Notes: generated by a model from the letters alone, not told the origin. A stretch of DNA of 64,000 nt from Sphingomonas sp. PP-CC-1A-547 (GCF_003610375.1 NZ_RAPZ01000010.1:656161-720160), one strand, 5' to 3'. Positions 37,702-46,830 are shown, counted from the stretch's first letter. Made by a program: numbers and translations.

Positions 37702-38379
37702 TCAGCGCTTGAAGGGGTCGTCGAACAGCGGCTTGACGGGCAACACGCCGCCGTCTGCCACGAACTGCGCGTCCGCTGCCGCCTGGGTGCGTTCGGCGCG
37801 GAGCTGCTGGAGGAGCACTTCGCGGTCGCCTTCGAGGCGCGTGTCGGTCGGCGCTTCCATGCCGGCTGCCTTCGCCGCCTTCGCCACCGCTGCGTCGAGC
37901 TCGCGCTGCGAGGTCAGGCCGAGCGTGACCGGGTCCTTCGGCGTGATGTTGGCGATGTTCCAGTGGCTGCGATCGCGGATCGCGGCGATCGTCGTGCGCG
38001 TGGTGCCGATCAGCAGCGAGATCGCGCCGTCTGTGATCTCCGGGTGATTGCGGATGATCCACGAGATGCCGTCGGGCTTGTCCTGGCGCTTCGAGACCGG
38101 CGTGTAGCGCGGCCCCTTGGTACGGCGGACCTGCTCGGGGCCCTTGATCATCTTGAGCTGGTAATCGGGATCGGCGGCACCCTTGTCGATCTCGTCCTGC
38201 GTGACCTCATGCGCGCGCACGGGATCGCGGCCGGTCAGCTTGGTCGAGGTGGTGTCGTCGGCGATCGCCTGGATCTCGAGGATGTGCAGACCGCAGAAGT
38301 CCGCGATCTGCTCGAAGCTGAGCGCGGTATTGTCGACCATCCAGGCGGCGGTCGCGTGGGGCATGAGCGGCTGGGCCAC
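37702..38379 (-). CDS. trcR: Cell cycle transcriptional regulator TrcR (DUF1013)
   Basis: TrcR-type proteins are conserved across Alphaproteobacteria and act in cell-cycle transcription. The 225-residue product starts VAQPLMPHATAAWMVDNTALSFEQIADFCGLH, a helix-turn-helix-like N-terminus, and continues with GPRYTPVSKRQDKPDGISWI and LIGTTRTTIAAIRDRSHWN, typical of the family. GTG at 38379 has GGAG at eight bases; the open frame further upstream is a terminator and was excluded. An Ala/Arg-rich tail ends DDPFKR. Confidence 0.92.
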   Translation of the reverse strand: MAQPLMPHATAAWMVDNTALSFEQIADFCGLHILEIQAIADDTTSTKLTGRDPVRAHEVTQDEIDKGAADPDYQLKMIKGPEQVRRTKGPRYTPVSKRQDKPDGISWIIRNHPEITDGAISLLIGTTRTTIAAIRDRSHWNIANITPKDPVTLGLTSQRELDAAVAKAAKAAGMEAPTDTRLEGDREVLLQQLRAERTQAAADAQFVADGGVLPVKPLFDDPFKR

Positions 38380-38392
38380 GGCGGAAACTCCG

Positions 38393-38429
38393 TAAAAATA
38401 GAAAGGGCCGCCCCTTTCGGAGCGGCCTG
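38393..38429 (-). terminator. Terminator between the glycosyltransferase and trcR
   Basis: Minus strand: GGCCGCTCC-GAAA-GGGGCGGCC followed by CTTTCTATTTTT. It ends transcription from the glycosyltransferase and overlaps the trcR leader. Confidence 0.88.
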
Positions 38430-38478
38430 ACATGAGAGAGACTTAGTGCGCGCGGCGCTATCAAGCAAGCGAACAAGC

Positions 38479-39501
38479 TCAGGCGGCCATGAGCTTTCCT
38501 TCGAGGGGGACGAGCGCGTGGAGGAACTGGCGTGCACTGGCAGGCCAGCTGTAGCGCGCGGCATAGGCGGCGCAGGTGACGCTGTCGCGGGTCAGCGCGG
38601 TGGCGATCGCGATGTCGAGGTCTTCGTGCATCGCGCCGACGCGGTCGTCGAGGACGTCGATCGGCCCGGTGACCGGGTAGGCCGCGACGGGTGTTCCGCA
38701 GGCCAAAGCTTCGATCATGACGAGGCCGAACGTGTCGGTGCGGCTTGGGAAGACGAGGACGTCTGCTGTGCGATAGGCGGCAGCGAGGTCCAGGCCGGAG
38801 CGCTGGCCGAGGAAGACGGCGTCGGGGAAGCGGCGGGCGAGCGTGGCGCGCGCGGGGCCGTCGCCGACGACGACCTTGGTGCCGGGATGCGCGGAGGACA
38901 GGAACGCCTCGATATTCTTCTCGACCGCGACGCGCCCAACATACAGGAGGATCGGGCCGGGCAGCGCCGCTATCTCGGGATCGCGCGCGCCGTCGAGGCC
39001 GAACTGCGCGAAGTCGACGCCCCTGCCCCATTCGCGGACCTGGTGCAGGCCTTGGGCTGCGAGCGTTGCCGCGACCGAGGGCGTGGAGACTAGGATCGAC
39101 TGGGCGGGGCGGTGGAACCAGCGGATGTAGCGCCAGATCCAGTCGGGGTTCGCGCCGGTGCGAGCGGCGATATAGTCGGGAAACTGCGTGTGATACGCGC
39201 TGGTGAACGGGAGCGCGCGGGCCAGGCACCAGTTGCGGGCGGCGAGGCAGACCGGCCCTTCGGTGGCGAGGTGAATTGCGTCGGCACCGAAGGCGGCGAG
39301 CATGCGACCAACGGCACCCGAGCGGGCGAAGGCGAGGCGAATCTCGGGGTAGGTCGGGCAGGGCATCGAGGCGAAGCGTTCGGGGGAGACTACCAGGACC
39401 TCGTGGCCGACGGCTTCGAGCTCGCGCTGGACCGACTGGAGGGTGCGGACGACGCCGTTGACTTGCGGGCTCCAGGCGTCCGTGACGATTGCGATACGCA
39501 T
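38479..39501 (-). CDS. Family 4 glycosyltransferase
   Basis: This 340-residue GT-B fold glycosyltransferase has the N-terminal motif VTDAWSPQVNGVVRTL, as in MgtA/PimB-type alpha-mannosyltransferases, and the GT4 nucleotide-sugar motif TDTFGLVMIEALACGTPVAAY near 260-280 (E-x7-E pattern). A role in glycolipid or envelope glycan synthesis is likely; GDP-mannose-dependent activity is inferred from motif similarity. ATG at 39501 has GGAGAAG upstream. It lies next to an LpxH-like phosphoesterase on the same strand, separated by a repeat. Confidence 0.9.
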   Translation of the reverse strand: MRIAIVTDAWSPQVNGVVRTLQSVQRELEAVGHEVLVVSPERFASMPCPTYPEIRLAFARSGAVGRMLAAFGADAIHLATEGPVCLAARNWCLARALPFTSAYHTQFPDYIAARTGANPDWIWRYIRWFHRPAQSILVSTPSVAATLAAQGLHQVREWGRGVDFAQFGLDGARDPEIAALPGPILLYVGRVAVEKNIEAFLSSAHPGTKVVVGDGPARATLARRFPDAVFLGQRSGLDLAAAYRTADVLVFPSRTDTFGLVMIEALACGTPVAAYPVTGPIDVLDDRVGAMHEDLDIAIATALTRDSVTCAAYAARYSWPASARQFLHALVPLEGKLMAA

Positions 39502-39519
39502 CGTGTCTTCTCCGTTTTG

Positions 39520-39660
39520 CCCCTCTCCCATGGGGAGAGGGAGGGGCCCGGCCGGCGCAGCCGGGTGGGAGGGTGAGGGCACGCTTTAACTCGCGTCGTG
39601 GACTTGCCCTCACCCGCGTCGCTGACGCGACTTGCCCTCTCCCCGGCGGGGAGAGGGTTA
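39520..39660. repeat. Family-5 repeat (CCCTCTCCC inverted arms)
   Basis: CCCCTCTCCCATGGGGAGAGG and GGAGGGTGAGGGCACGC at the left; TTGCCCTCACCCGCG and CCCTCTCCCCGGCGGGGAGAGG at the right. The two arms pair, forming a long stem between two co-directional genes. Confidence 0.75.
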
Positions 39661-39662
39661 AG

Positions 39663-40547
39663 TCAGGCGGCCAGGCTTATGACCTTGTCGCGTTCGCGGG
39701 CGGCGATTTCGTCGCCCCAGTGGAGCAGCTCCATGCGGCCGTCGAAATGCTCGACCAAGGCCGTGCAGCCCTCGACCCAATCGCCATCGTTGTAATAGGC
39801 GACCCCGGCGATCTCGCGCATTTCGGCGGTGTGGATGTGACCGCAGACCACGCCTTCGACGCCGCGGACGCCGGCGGCGTGCGCGACGACTTCCTCGAAG
39901 TGCGAGATGAAGGCGACCGCGTTCTTGACCTTCGCCTTGGCGTGCTTCGACAGCGACCAATAGGGCATGCCCATGCGGCGGCGCGCGCCGTTGACCCAGC
40001 GGTTGAGGCCCATCAGCATCGTGTAGGCAGCGTCACCGATATGCGCGACCCAGCGGTGTGCGAGCGTGATCGCGTCGAACTCGTCGCCGTGGAGGACCAG
40101 CAGGCGGCGACCGTCGGCGGTCTCGTGGATCGCGTTGCGGCGGATCGAAATGCCGCCCAGGTCGAGCCCGGAATATTGCCGGAACACCTCGTCGTGGTTG
40201 CCGGGGATGTAGACGACGCGGGTGCCGCGCTTGGCGCGCTTGAGCAGGCGCCAGATCACGTCGTTGTGCGCGGCGGGCCAGTAGAATTTCTTCTTGAGGC
40301 GCCAGCCGTCGATCATGTCGCCGACCAGGTACATCGTCTCGCTGTCGACGTGATCGAGGAAGTCGTTGAGCATCCCGGCGTTGCAGCCACGCGTGCCGAG
40401 ATGGACGTCGGAAATCCAGATCGTACGATATTGGCGGCGTTCGACGACCGGCTCGGGTACGGCAGGCCGGGAGTGGATGAAGTCGGCGATATCGGTGATG
40501 TCGGCGCCAACGAAGCTAGATGGCGAAAACGTCGTAATGGCGTTCAT
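39663..40547 (-). CDS. LpxH-like UDP-2,3-diacylglucosamine diphosphatase / metallophosphoesterase
   Basis: The 294-residue calcineurin-like phosphoesterase has all metal motifs: ISDVHLGT (46-53), LVGDMIDGW, IPGNHDEV, VLHGDEFD and GHIHTAEM. The order and the LKKKFYWP segment match LpxH-type enzymes that cleave UDP-2,3-diacylglucosamine in lipid A synthesis. However, in this alphaproteobacterial subgroup the true lipid A pyrophosphatase is often LpxI, so this may be a paralogue acting on a related lipid. It is upstream of a GT4 glycosyltransferase, which supports an envelope lipid role. ATG at 40547 is followed by a poorly conserved 40-residue N-terminal extension. Confidence 0.87.
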   Translation of the reverse strand: MNAITTFSPSSFVGADITDIADFIHSRPAVPEPVVERRQYRTIWISDVHLGTRGCNAGMLNDFLDHVDSETMYLVGDMIDGWRLKKKFYWPAAHNDVIWRLLKRAKRGTRVVYIPGNHDEVFRQYSGLDLGGISIRRNAIHETADGRRLLVLHGDEFDAITLAHRWVAHIGDAAYTMLMGLNRWVNGARRRMGMPYWSLSKHAKAKVKNAVAFISHFEEVVAHAAGVRGVEGVVCGHIHTAEMREIAGVAYYNDGDWVEGCTALVEHFDGRMELLHWGDEIAARERDKVISLAA

Positions 40548-40650
40548 GAGCCTGCCCCCGCAAAACTATCCTTGCCGCGAGTATTAGGCGAGTATTGTTA
40601 CACGGTAGTCGCAGTCCGGTGACTGTTCCAAGTCATGGGCGAGGATAGAT

Positions 40651-40706
40651 TGTTTTCCCGCGAAGGTGGGAATCGAGACTGGGCTCCCGTCTTTGCGGGA
40701 GAACAA
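40651..40706. repeat. Degenerate family-2 repeat
   Basis: TTTTCCCGCGAAGGTGGGAATC, GAGACTGGG, CTCCCGTCTTTGCGGGAGAAC; several compensatory changes keep the inverted pairing. Confidence 0.75.
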
Positions 40707-40714
40707 GATACAAT

Positions 40715-40822
40715 TCCACCCCGGCGAAGGCCGGGGCCCAAATGGGGATGCTGAGTAAGGACCCGGTGTGCGTCATCACAACGACCTTACCACTTGGGCC
40801 CCGGCCTTCGCCGGGGTGGCGG
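40715..40822. repeat. Long inverted repeat of CCCCGGCGAAGGCCGGGG arms
   Basis: CACCCCGGCGAAGGCCGGGG followed by CCCAAATGGGG; at the right CACTTGGG then CCCCGGCCTTCGCCGGGGTG. Each arm is itself a palindrome and the two arms pair across about 55 bases. It is related to family 2 but distinct. Confidence 0.8.
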
Positions 40823-40839
40823 CATTAGTGGTATGCCCC

Positions 40840-41871
40840 TCACTCCATCGTCAGCACGATCTTCCCGACGTGGTCGCCTGCTTCCATCCGCGTATGCGCC
40901 GCCGGGGCGTCGGCGAAGGCGAACACGCGGTCAATTACTGGCTTCAGCTTGCCGGCCTCGACGTGCGGCCACACCGTCCGCGCGAGTTCGTCCGCCACCA
41001 GCGACTTGAACGCCGTGTCGCGCGGGCGGAGTGTGGAGCCGGTCAGCGTCAGGCGGCGGCGCATGATCTCGAACAGGGGGACGGTTGCCGTCGCGCCGCC
41101 CATGACCGCGATCGACACGTGGCGGCCGTCTTCCGCGAGGCATTGCAGGTTGCGGGGCACGTAGTCGCCACCGACCATGTCGAGCACCGCGGCAACACCC
41201 TTGCCGCCAGTGATCTGCTTCACGCGCTCGACGAAATCCTCCGACTTGTAGTCGATCGCGTGGGTCGCCCCGAGGCTCAGCGCCGCTTCGCACTTCGCCT
41301 TCGAGCCTGCCGTCACGATGATGTCGATGCCGAACACGTTGCACAGGCCAATCGCCATCGTGCCGATGCCCGAAGTGCCGCCGTGGACGAGGACGGTGTC
41401 GCCCTCCATCGCGTAGGCGCGCTCGAACAGGTTGGTCCAGACGGTGAAGAGCGTCTCGGGCATCGCCGCCGCCTCGACCATCGTCAGCGCCTCGGGGACG
41501 GGGAGGCACTGGCCGAACGGCGCGACCGCATATTCCGCATACGCGCCGCCCGAGATCAGCGCGCAGACGAGCTGGCCGATCTGTTCGTCGCCGACGCCTT
41601 CGCCGACTGCGACGATCGTGCCGGAGATTTCCATGCCGAGAATCGAGGGGGCACCCGGCGGCGGCGGATACTTGCCCTGGCGCTGCATCACCTCCGGTCG
41701 GTTGACCCCGGCGGCTGCCACCTTGACCAGCACCTCGCCCTGCCCCGGCTTGGGCACGGGACGGTCGACGAGGACCAGCACTTCGGGACCGCCGGGCTGT
41801 TCCGGATCGATCGCCTTCATCACCTCGGGTACACGTAAGTTACTGGATTGGTTTTCGGGTATCGCGGTCAT
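40840..41871 (-). CDS. NAD(P)H:quinone oxidoreductase, zeta-crystallin type
   Basis: This 343-residue medium-chain reductase has the GroES-like N-terminal domain (VKVAAAGVNRPEVMQRQGKYPPPPGAPSILGMEISGTI) and a Rossmann domain with VLVHGGTSGIGTMAI. It lacks catalytic zinc ligands, as usual for quinone oxidoreductases (PIG3/Qor type), which reduce quinones or related carbonyls. ATG at 41871 gives a 17-residue leader before MKAIDPEQPGG; the ATG at 41820 is an alternative start that fits the family better at the N-terminus. Confidence 0.9.
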   Translation of the reverse strand: MTAIPENQSSNLRVPEVMKAIDPEQPGGPEVLVLVDRPVPKPGQGEVLVKVAAAGVNRPEVMQRQGKYPPPPGAPSILGMEISGTIVAVGEGVGDEQIGQLVCALISGGAYAEYAVAPFGQCLPVPEALTMVEAAAMPETLFTVWTNLFERAYAMEGDTVLVHGGTSGIGTMAIGLCNVFGIDIIVTAGSKAKCEAALSLGATHAIDYKSEDFVERVKQITGGKGVAAVLDMVGGDYVPRNLQCLAEDGRHVSIAVMGGATATVPLFEIMRRRLTLTGSTLRPRDTAFKSLVADELARTVWPHVEAGKLKPVIDRVFAFADAPAAHTRMEAGDHVGKIVLTME

Positions 41872-41943
41872 TGCTCGTCACGTCCCTTTAGATTTCCGCG
41901 CCTTATTGACATCACTCGGGTGCGGGTCAACGTTACAGAAACT

Positions 41944-42138
41944 ATGGAACCGGACGACACCCCCTCCCGTCCCGACGATCTGCTCGACGCGCTCGTGCGA
42001 CAGGACCTCGATCCGTTGTCGGTCGCCGAGCTCGATGCGCGGATCACCGTGCTGCAGGGCGAGATCGCGCGCTGCCAGCTGAAGAAGGACCGCGCGGTCA
42101 GTCACCGCGCCAGCGCCGACGACCTCTTCAGGCGGTGA
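41944..42138 (+). CDS. DUF1192 family small protein
   Basis: This 64-residue protein has the DUF1192 pattern: an acidic start (MEPDDTPSRPDDLLDAL) and the heptad-like LSVAELDARITVLQGEIARCQLKKD helix. It is a short coiled-coil protein typical of Alphaproteobacteria and of unknown function. It is divergent from the quinone oxidoreductase, with about 70 bases between. The upstream in-frame extension to 41848 overlaps that gene and was rejected. Confidence 0.85.
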   Translation: MEPDDTPSRPDDLLDALVRQDLDPLSVAELDARITVLQGEIARCQLKKDRAVSHRASADDLFRR

Positions 42139-42281
42139 TCGCGCTGCCCGCCTCCACAAGCGTCGCATTTAGGCAGCGCAGGAACGGACGGGGCCGGGTT
42201 CAAGTGCTTGATGCGACCGATATCAGTTCCGACATAGTGGCAAAGGACTCGCGTTCTCGCGGCCCGACAGGAGTATTGTAA

Positions 42282-44600
42282 ATGCCATCATTTGCACCCG
42301 CCCTCGAGACCACGCTGCACAAGGCGCTCGAGGCGGCATCGTCCCGGCGCCACGAATATGCGACGCTGGAGCATCTGCTGCTCGCGCTGATCGACGACGA
42401 ACATGCGTCGAAGGTCATGACCGCGTGCAACGTCGAGATCGGCGATCTGAAGAACACCGTCTCGCACTACCTCGACAGCGAACTCGATGCGCTGAAGGTC
42501 GATGCGGCGACCGATCCCTCCCCCACCAGCGGGTTCCAGCGTGTCGTCCAGCGCGCGATCCTGCACGTCCAGTCCTCGGGCCGCGACGAAGTGACCGGCG
42601 CCAACGTGCTCGTCGCCTTGTTCAGCGAGCGCGAGAGCTATGCCGTCTATTTCCTGCAACAGCAGGACATGAGCCGCCTCGATGCGGTCAGCTTCATCAG
42701 CCACGGTGTCGGCAAGGGCGGACAGCAGGCGACCGAAGCATCCACGCCAAAGGGTGCGGACGACGAGAAGCCGGCCAAGGGACAGGAGAAGGGCAAGACG
42801 GAAAGCGCGCTCAAGCAATTCACGGTCGACCTCAACGAGAAGGCCAAGAACGGCAAGGTCGATCCCCTGATCGGGCGCGGGCCGGAGGTGGATCGCACGA
42901 TCCAGATCCTGTGCCGCCGGTCGAAGAACAACCCGCTCTATGTCGGTGATCCCGGCGTCGGCAAGACCGCGATCGCGGAGGGGTTGGCGCGGAAAATCGT
43001 CGAGGGCGATGTGCCCGACGTGCTGTTGCCTGCCGTCATCTACTCGCTCGACATGGGCGCGTTGCTGGCGGGTACGCGGTATCGTGGCGACTTCGAGGAG
43101 CGGCTAAAGGCGGTCGTCAACGAGCTCGAGAAGCTGCCAGACGCCGTGCTGTTCATCGACGAGATTCACACCGTGATCGGTGCGGGTGCAACGAGTGGCG
43201 GGGCGATGGATGCCTCGAACCTGCTCAAGCCGGCGCTGTCGGGCGGCACGATCCGCTGCATCGGCTCGACGACGTACAAGGAGTTCCGCAACCACTTCGA
43301 GAAGGACCGCGCGCTGCTGCGGCGCTTCCAGAAGATCGACGTGAACGAGCCGACGATCGAGGACACCATCAAGATCCTCGCGGGCCTGCGTTCGGCGTTC
43401 GAGGATCACCACAACGTCAAGTATACGCCCGATGCGATCAAGTCGGCTGTCGAGCTGTCGGCGCGGTACATCAACGACCGCAAGCTGCCGGACAAGGCGA
43501 TCGACGTGATCGACGAGGTCGGCGCGATGCAGATGCTGGTGCCGCCGAACAAGCGCAAGAAGACGATCACGCCGAAGGAGATCGAGCAGGTCATCGCGAC
43601 GATGGCACGCATCCCGCCGAAGTCGGTCTCGACCGACGACAAGTTGGCGCTGGCCACGCTCGAGACGGATCTCAAGCGCGTGGTGTTCGGGCAGAACGCG
43701 GCGATCGAGAAGCTGTCGTCGGCGATCAAGCTGGCGCGGGCAGGTCTGCGCGAGCCCGAGAAGCCGATCGGCAACTATCTGTTCACCGGACCTACGGGTG
43801 TCGGCAAGACCGAAGTCGCCAAGCAATTGTCGACGATCCTGGGCATTCCGCTCCAGCGGTTCGACATGTCCGAATATATGGAGCGGCATTCGGTCAGCCG
43901 TCTGATCGGTGCGCCTCCGGGCTATGTCGGGTTCGACCAAGGCGGTCTGCTGACCGATGCGATCGATCAGAACCCGCACTGCGTCCTGTTGCTCGACGAG
44001 ATCGAGAAGGCGCATCCGGACCTGTTCAACATCCTGTTGCAGGTGATGGATAACGGGCGGCTGACCGACCAGCATGGCAAGTCGGTCGATTTCCGCAACG
44101 TCATCCTGATCATGACGACCAATGCGGGTGCCAGCGACATGGCACGCGAGACGGTCGGCTTCGGCAACCTGTCGCGCGAGGGCGAGGACGAGGTGGCCGT
44201 GACGAAGATGTTCACGCCGGAATTCCGCAATCGTCTCGATGCGGTGGTGCCGTTCGGGTATCTGCCGACCGAAGTGGTGGCGCGGGTGGTGGACAAGTTC
44301 ATCCTCCAGCTCGAGCTGCAGCTGGCGGACCGCGGCGTGCACATCGTCCTCGACGACGAGTCGAAAGCGTGGCTGACGACCAAGGGCTATGACAAGCTGT
44401 ACGGCGCACGGCCGATGGGTCGCCTGATCCAGGAGAAGATCAAGCAGCCGCTCGCCGAGGAACTGCTGTTCGGCAAGCTGGTCCATGGTGGCGAGGTGAC
44501 GGTGAAGATGAAGGACGGCGCGCTGTCGTTCGCGATCGAGCCGGCTGCACCGAAGAAGCCGAAGAAGAAGGGCAAGACCGAGACGGTCGACGCCAGCTGA
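42282..44600 (+). CDS. clpA: ATP-dependent Clp protease ATP-binding subunit ClpA
   Basis: ClpA is the AAA+ unfoldase that feeds substrates to ClpP, usually with adaptor ClpS. The 772-residue product has the double Clp N-domain (LETTLHKALEAASSRRHEYATLEHLLLAL), D1 with GDPGVGKTAIAEG and LFIDEIHT, and D2 with GPTGVGKTEVAKQ and LLLDEIEKAHPD, plus a Lys-rich tail (PKKPKKKGKT). ATG at 42282 has AGGAG at eight bases. clpS usually precedes clpA, but there is no room for it in the 143-base gap here. Confidence 0.96.
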   Translation: MPSFAPALETTLHKALEAASSRRHEYATLEHLLLALIDDEHASKVMTACNVEIGDLKNTVSHYLDSELDALKVDAATDPSPTSGFQRVVQRAILHVQSSGRDEVTGANVLVALFSERESYAVYFLQQQDMSRLDAVSFISHGVGKGGQQATEASTPKGADDEKPAKGQEKGKTESALKQFTVDLNEKAKNGKVDPLIGRGPEVDRTIQILCRRSKNNPLYVGDPGVGKTAIAEGLARKIVEGDVPDVLLPAVIYSLDMGALLAGTRYRGDFEERLKAVVNELEKLPDAVLFIDEIHTVIGAGATSGGAMDASNLLKPALSGGTIRCIGSTTYKEFRNHFEKDRALLRRFQKIDVNEPTIEDTIKILAGLRSAFEDHHNVKYTPDAIKSAVELSARYINDRKLPDKAIDVIDEVGAMQMLVPPNKRKKTITPKEIEQVIATMARIPPKSVSTDDKLALATLETDLKRVVFGQNAAIEKLSSAIKLARAGLREPEKPIGNYLFTGPTGVGKTEVAKQLSTILGIPLQRFDMSEYMERHSVSRLIGAPPGYVGFDQGGLLTDAIDQNPHCVLLLDEIEKAHPDLFNILLQVMDNGRLTDQHGKSVDFRNVILIMTTNAGASDMARETVGFGNLSREGEDEVAVTKMFTPEFRNRLDAVVPFGYLPTEVVARVVDKFILQLELQLADRGVHIVLDDESKAWLTTKGYDKLYGARPMGRLIQEKIKQPLAEELLFGKLVHGGEVTVKMKDGALSFAIEPAAPKKPKKKGKTETVDAS

Positions 44601-44608
44601 CGATTATC

Positions 44609-44640
44609 AACCTGGTTCAGCGAGAGCTGGACCAGGTTTG
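44609..44640 (+). terminator. Hairpin after clpA, possible terminator
   Basis: AACCTGGT-TCAGC-GAGA-GCTGG-ACCAGGTT beginning eight bases after the clpA stop. It is followed only by TTGATTT, so it may be a terminator of moderate strength. The remaining 245 bases to the next gene show nothing else. Confidence 0.6.
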
Positions 44641-44885
44641 ATTTGGAAAAGCTGGATGAACAGCACTCCAAATTCTACCAATCCGCTTTCGGCTCGCGCC
44701 CGGTTCCGTCGTTAAGACACGATCGGCGGTGAGCACGAAACGACCTCGCGAAGCCGATAGCGTGGTTCGAATTGCGAGCCAAATCGGCATAAATCGATCC
44801 AGTATGGTCGAAATCCGATTGATTACGCCGTCGTACGGGCGCCTCTTTACCATTAATTGGCGAAGGCGGCTTAGACGGTGTCTGC

Positions 44886-46571
44886 ATGACGTTCGGGTTT
44901 CGTATCACTTGGCTCATCGGCATCGTTGCGACGGCGTTGGCGATGCTCGGTGCTGCACCGGCCGAGGCCCGGACCGGGCAACTGCTCGATGTCTGTATTA
45001 CGCGGGCTACCCCAGGACTTTCCGTACCTGCCTTGTTTCGAACGCCTTCACGGTTCGACTGCACCACCCCCCAGTCGGCCTATGGTTCGGGCGATTTCTG
45101 GGTTCTGTCGCAGGTTTTGCCGACGAACCTGACGCACATCCCTGATCTGCGTGCCCTGACCGCGAGCGTCTGGCAGGATCGCGTCACGCTCTTCGTTCTT
45201 TATGCAGACGGCGCAATCCGCCGCACCGGGTTCACCAGTCGTACGTCCGGCCGCCATCTCATGATCGGCGCAACCCTGTCTCTGACGCTGCCGCCGCACG
45301 TTGCGCCCCCCGTCCGCCTGCTTTGGCACGTCGAGGGTTCGGCGAATTTGCGGGGCGTCGTACTCGGACCGACACTCGCAACGGCCGCGGAAGCCGCAGA
45401 GAGCGAGATCATCCTGTCGGCGCTGTATGCAAGCTTCGGCGGGATGGCGATCGCGTTGATCGTCTACAATCTCGCGTTGTGGGGGGCGCTTCGACAGTCG
45501 TTCCAGCCGGTCTATTGCCTGCTGGTGCTGTGCTTGCTCGGATACGCCTTTTCGTCGTCGGCCGCGCTGGGCCAGCTTGTGCCGTCGCTCGACAACAACG
45601 TCCGCTTGAAGCTCAACGTATGCCTGCTGGCGATCTGTGCGGGCATGGTCCTCGTCTTCGCGCGTGCTTTCTTCGAGCGCACAGTGTTCGACGGCTGGCT
45701 GCGCCCCGCCAGCAACGTGGCGCTCGCGACGCTCGCTACTGCCGGGATTGCGTTCGCGATCCTGGCACCGTGGCAGATCTACTGGCTCGATCGGTTGCTG
45801 ACGCTCAGTTACATCCCGCTGATCGCGCTGGTGCCGCCGGTGCTGTACCGAGCCTGGCGGGTCCGCAGCAGCTACCTCTGGATGTTCACGCTCGCCTGGG
45901 GCGCGCCCATCGTCTTTGCCAGCCTGCGGATCGCCGGTGCGCTGGGGCTGATGTCGTGGAGTTTCTGGATCGATAATTCGACGATGATATCCATGATGCT
46001 GGAGGCGTTGCTGTCCAGCCTGGCGATCGCGTACCGGATCCGGCTGCTCAGCGTCGAACGCGACGACGCGCGCGAACAGGAGATCGCGGCGCGGTTGCTG
46101 GCGGATACCGAACCCCTGACTGGGTTACTTAATCGTCGTGCGTTCCTGGATCGCGCGATCGGACGCACGGGCGATCAAATGCTGCTGATTGCCGACGTCG
46201 ATCACTTCAAGCACGTCAACGAGACGATCGGCCACGATGGCGGCGACGAAGTCCTGAGAGTCGTGGCGCGGGTGTTGCGCAACGCGGTGCCGCCCGACGC
46301 TCTGGTCGCGAGGATCGGCGGCGAGGAGTTCGCTATCCTCATCGACGCGACCACGCCGGTCCTGCCCGACACGATCCTCGAGCGATTGCGCAGCCAGCGC
46401 ATGCCGTTCGACATGGCGATAACCGCCAGCATCGGCTGCTGTACGGGGCCGCTGCAGCGCGAATCGGACTGGAAGGCGCTGTATCGCAGCGCCGATCGCG
46501 CGCTGTTCGCGGCCAAGGGCGCCGGGCGCGATCGGTCGCGCGACGCAGGCATACTGCCGATTGCCGCTTAA
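44886..46571 (+). CDS. 7TM-DISM diguanylate cyclase (GGEEF)
   Basis: This membrane diguanylate cyclase makes c-di-GMP from two GTP. The 561-residue product has a signal-like start (1-28), a periplasmic beta domain (about 30-165), seven hydrophobic helices (about 172-380) as in 7TMR-DISM proteins, a short linker, and a C-terminal GGDEF domain with ADVDHFKHVNE and the active site RIGGEEF at 477-483. The Asp just upstream is not spaced as a product-inhibition RxxD site. It may be an antagonist of the EAL protein at 13706. The ligand is unknown. Confidence 0.92.
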   Translation: MTFGFRITWLIGIVATALAMLGAAPAEARTGQLLDVCITRATPGLSVPALFRTPSRFDCTTPQSAYGSGDFWVLSQVLPTNLTHIPDLRALTASVWQDRVTLFVLYADGAIRRTGFTSRTSGRHLMIGATLSLTLPPHVAPPVRLLWHVEGSANLRGVVLGPTLATAAEAAESEIILSALYASFGGMAIALIVYNLALWGALRQSFQPVYCLLVLCLLGYAFSSSAALGQLVPSLDNNVRLKLNVCLLAICAGMVLVFARAFFERTVFDGWLRPASNVALATLATAGIAFAILAPWQIYWLDRLLTLSYIPLIALVPPVLYRAWRVRSSYLWMFTLAWGAPIVFASLRIAGALGLMSWSFWIDNSTMISMMLEALLSSLAIAYRIRLLSVERDDAREQEIAARLLADTEPLTGLLNRRAFLDRAIGRTGDQMLLIADVDHFKHVNETIGHDGGDEVLRVVARVLRNAVPPDALVARIGGEEFAILIDATTPVLPDTILERLRSQRMPFDMAITASIGCCTGPLQRESDWKALYRSADRALFAAKGAGRDRSRDAGILPIAA

Positions 46572-46632
46572 AGCCGGTTCGCTTGCGAAACGGCAACGCG
46601 TGAGCCATGATCGCACGCCTGGGAGATCGACG

Positions 46633-46830
46633 ATGCGGAACCGGAAACTTGTGCTGGCGGTGGCGGGGCTTGCGCTCGTGACGCTCGCCGTGCGTCATCC
46701 GACCGCAGACTTCCGGCTGATTACGCACGACAACAGCGACCCGTCGCCACACCGGATGCAGGCCGTCGTCGATTTCGGACTGGTCGGTGTCTCGGTCTTG
46801 TACACCTGGACCGTCAACCGCCTGCGGTAA
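46633..46830 (+). CDS. Small hypothetical membrane-anchored protein
   Basis: The 65-residue product MRNRKLVLAVAGLALVTLAVRHP has one N-terminal hydrophobic segment (signal anchor), then FRLITHDNSDPSPHRMQAVVDFGLVGVSVLYTW, a second possible helix. ATG at 46633 has GGGAGATCG upstream. The family is not recognised. It lies between the diguanylate cyclase and xseB. Confidence 0.6.
   Translation: MRNRKLVLAVAGLALVTLAVRHPTADFRLITHDNSDPSPHRMQAVVDFGLVGVSVLYTWTVNRLR

Noticed and set aside
41848..41943. Longer DUF1192 start at 41848
   Set aside because: It would overlap the divergent quinone oxidoreductase start; ATG at 41944 matches the family.
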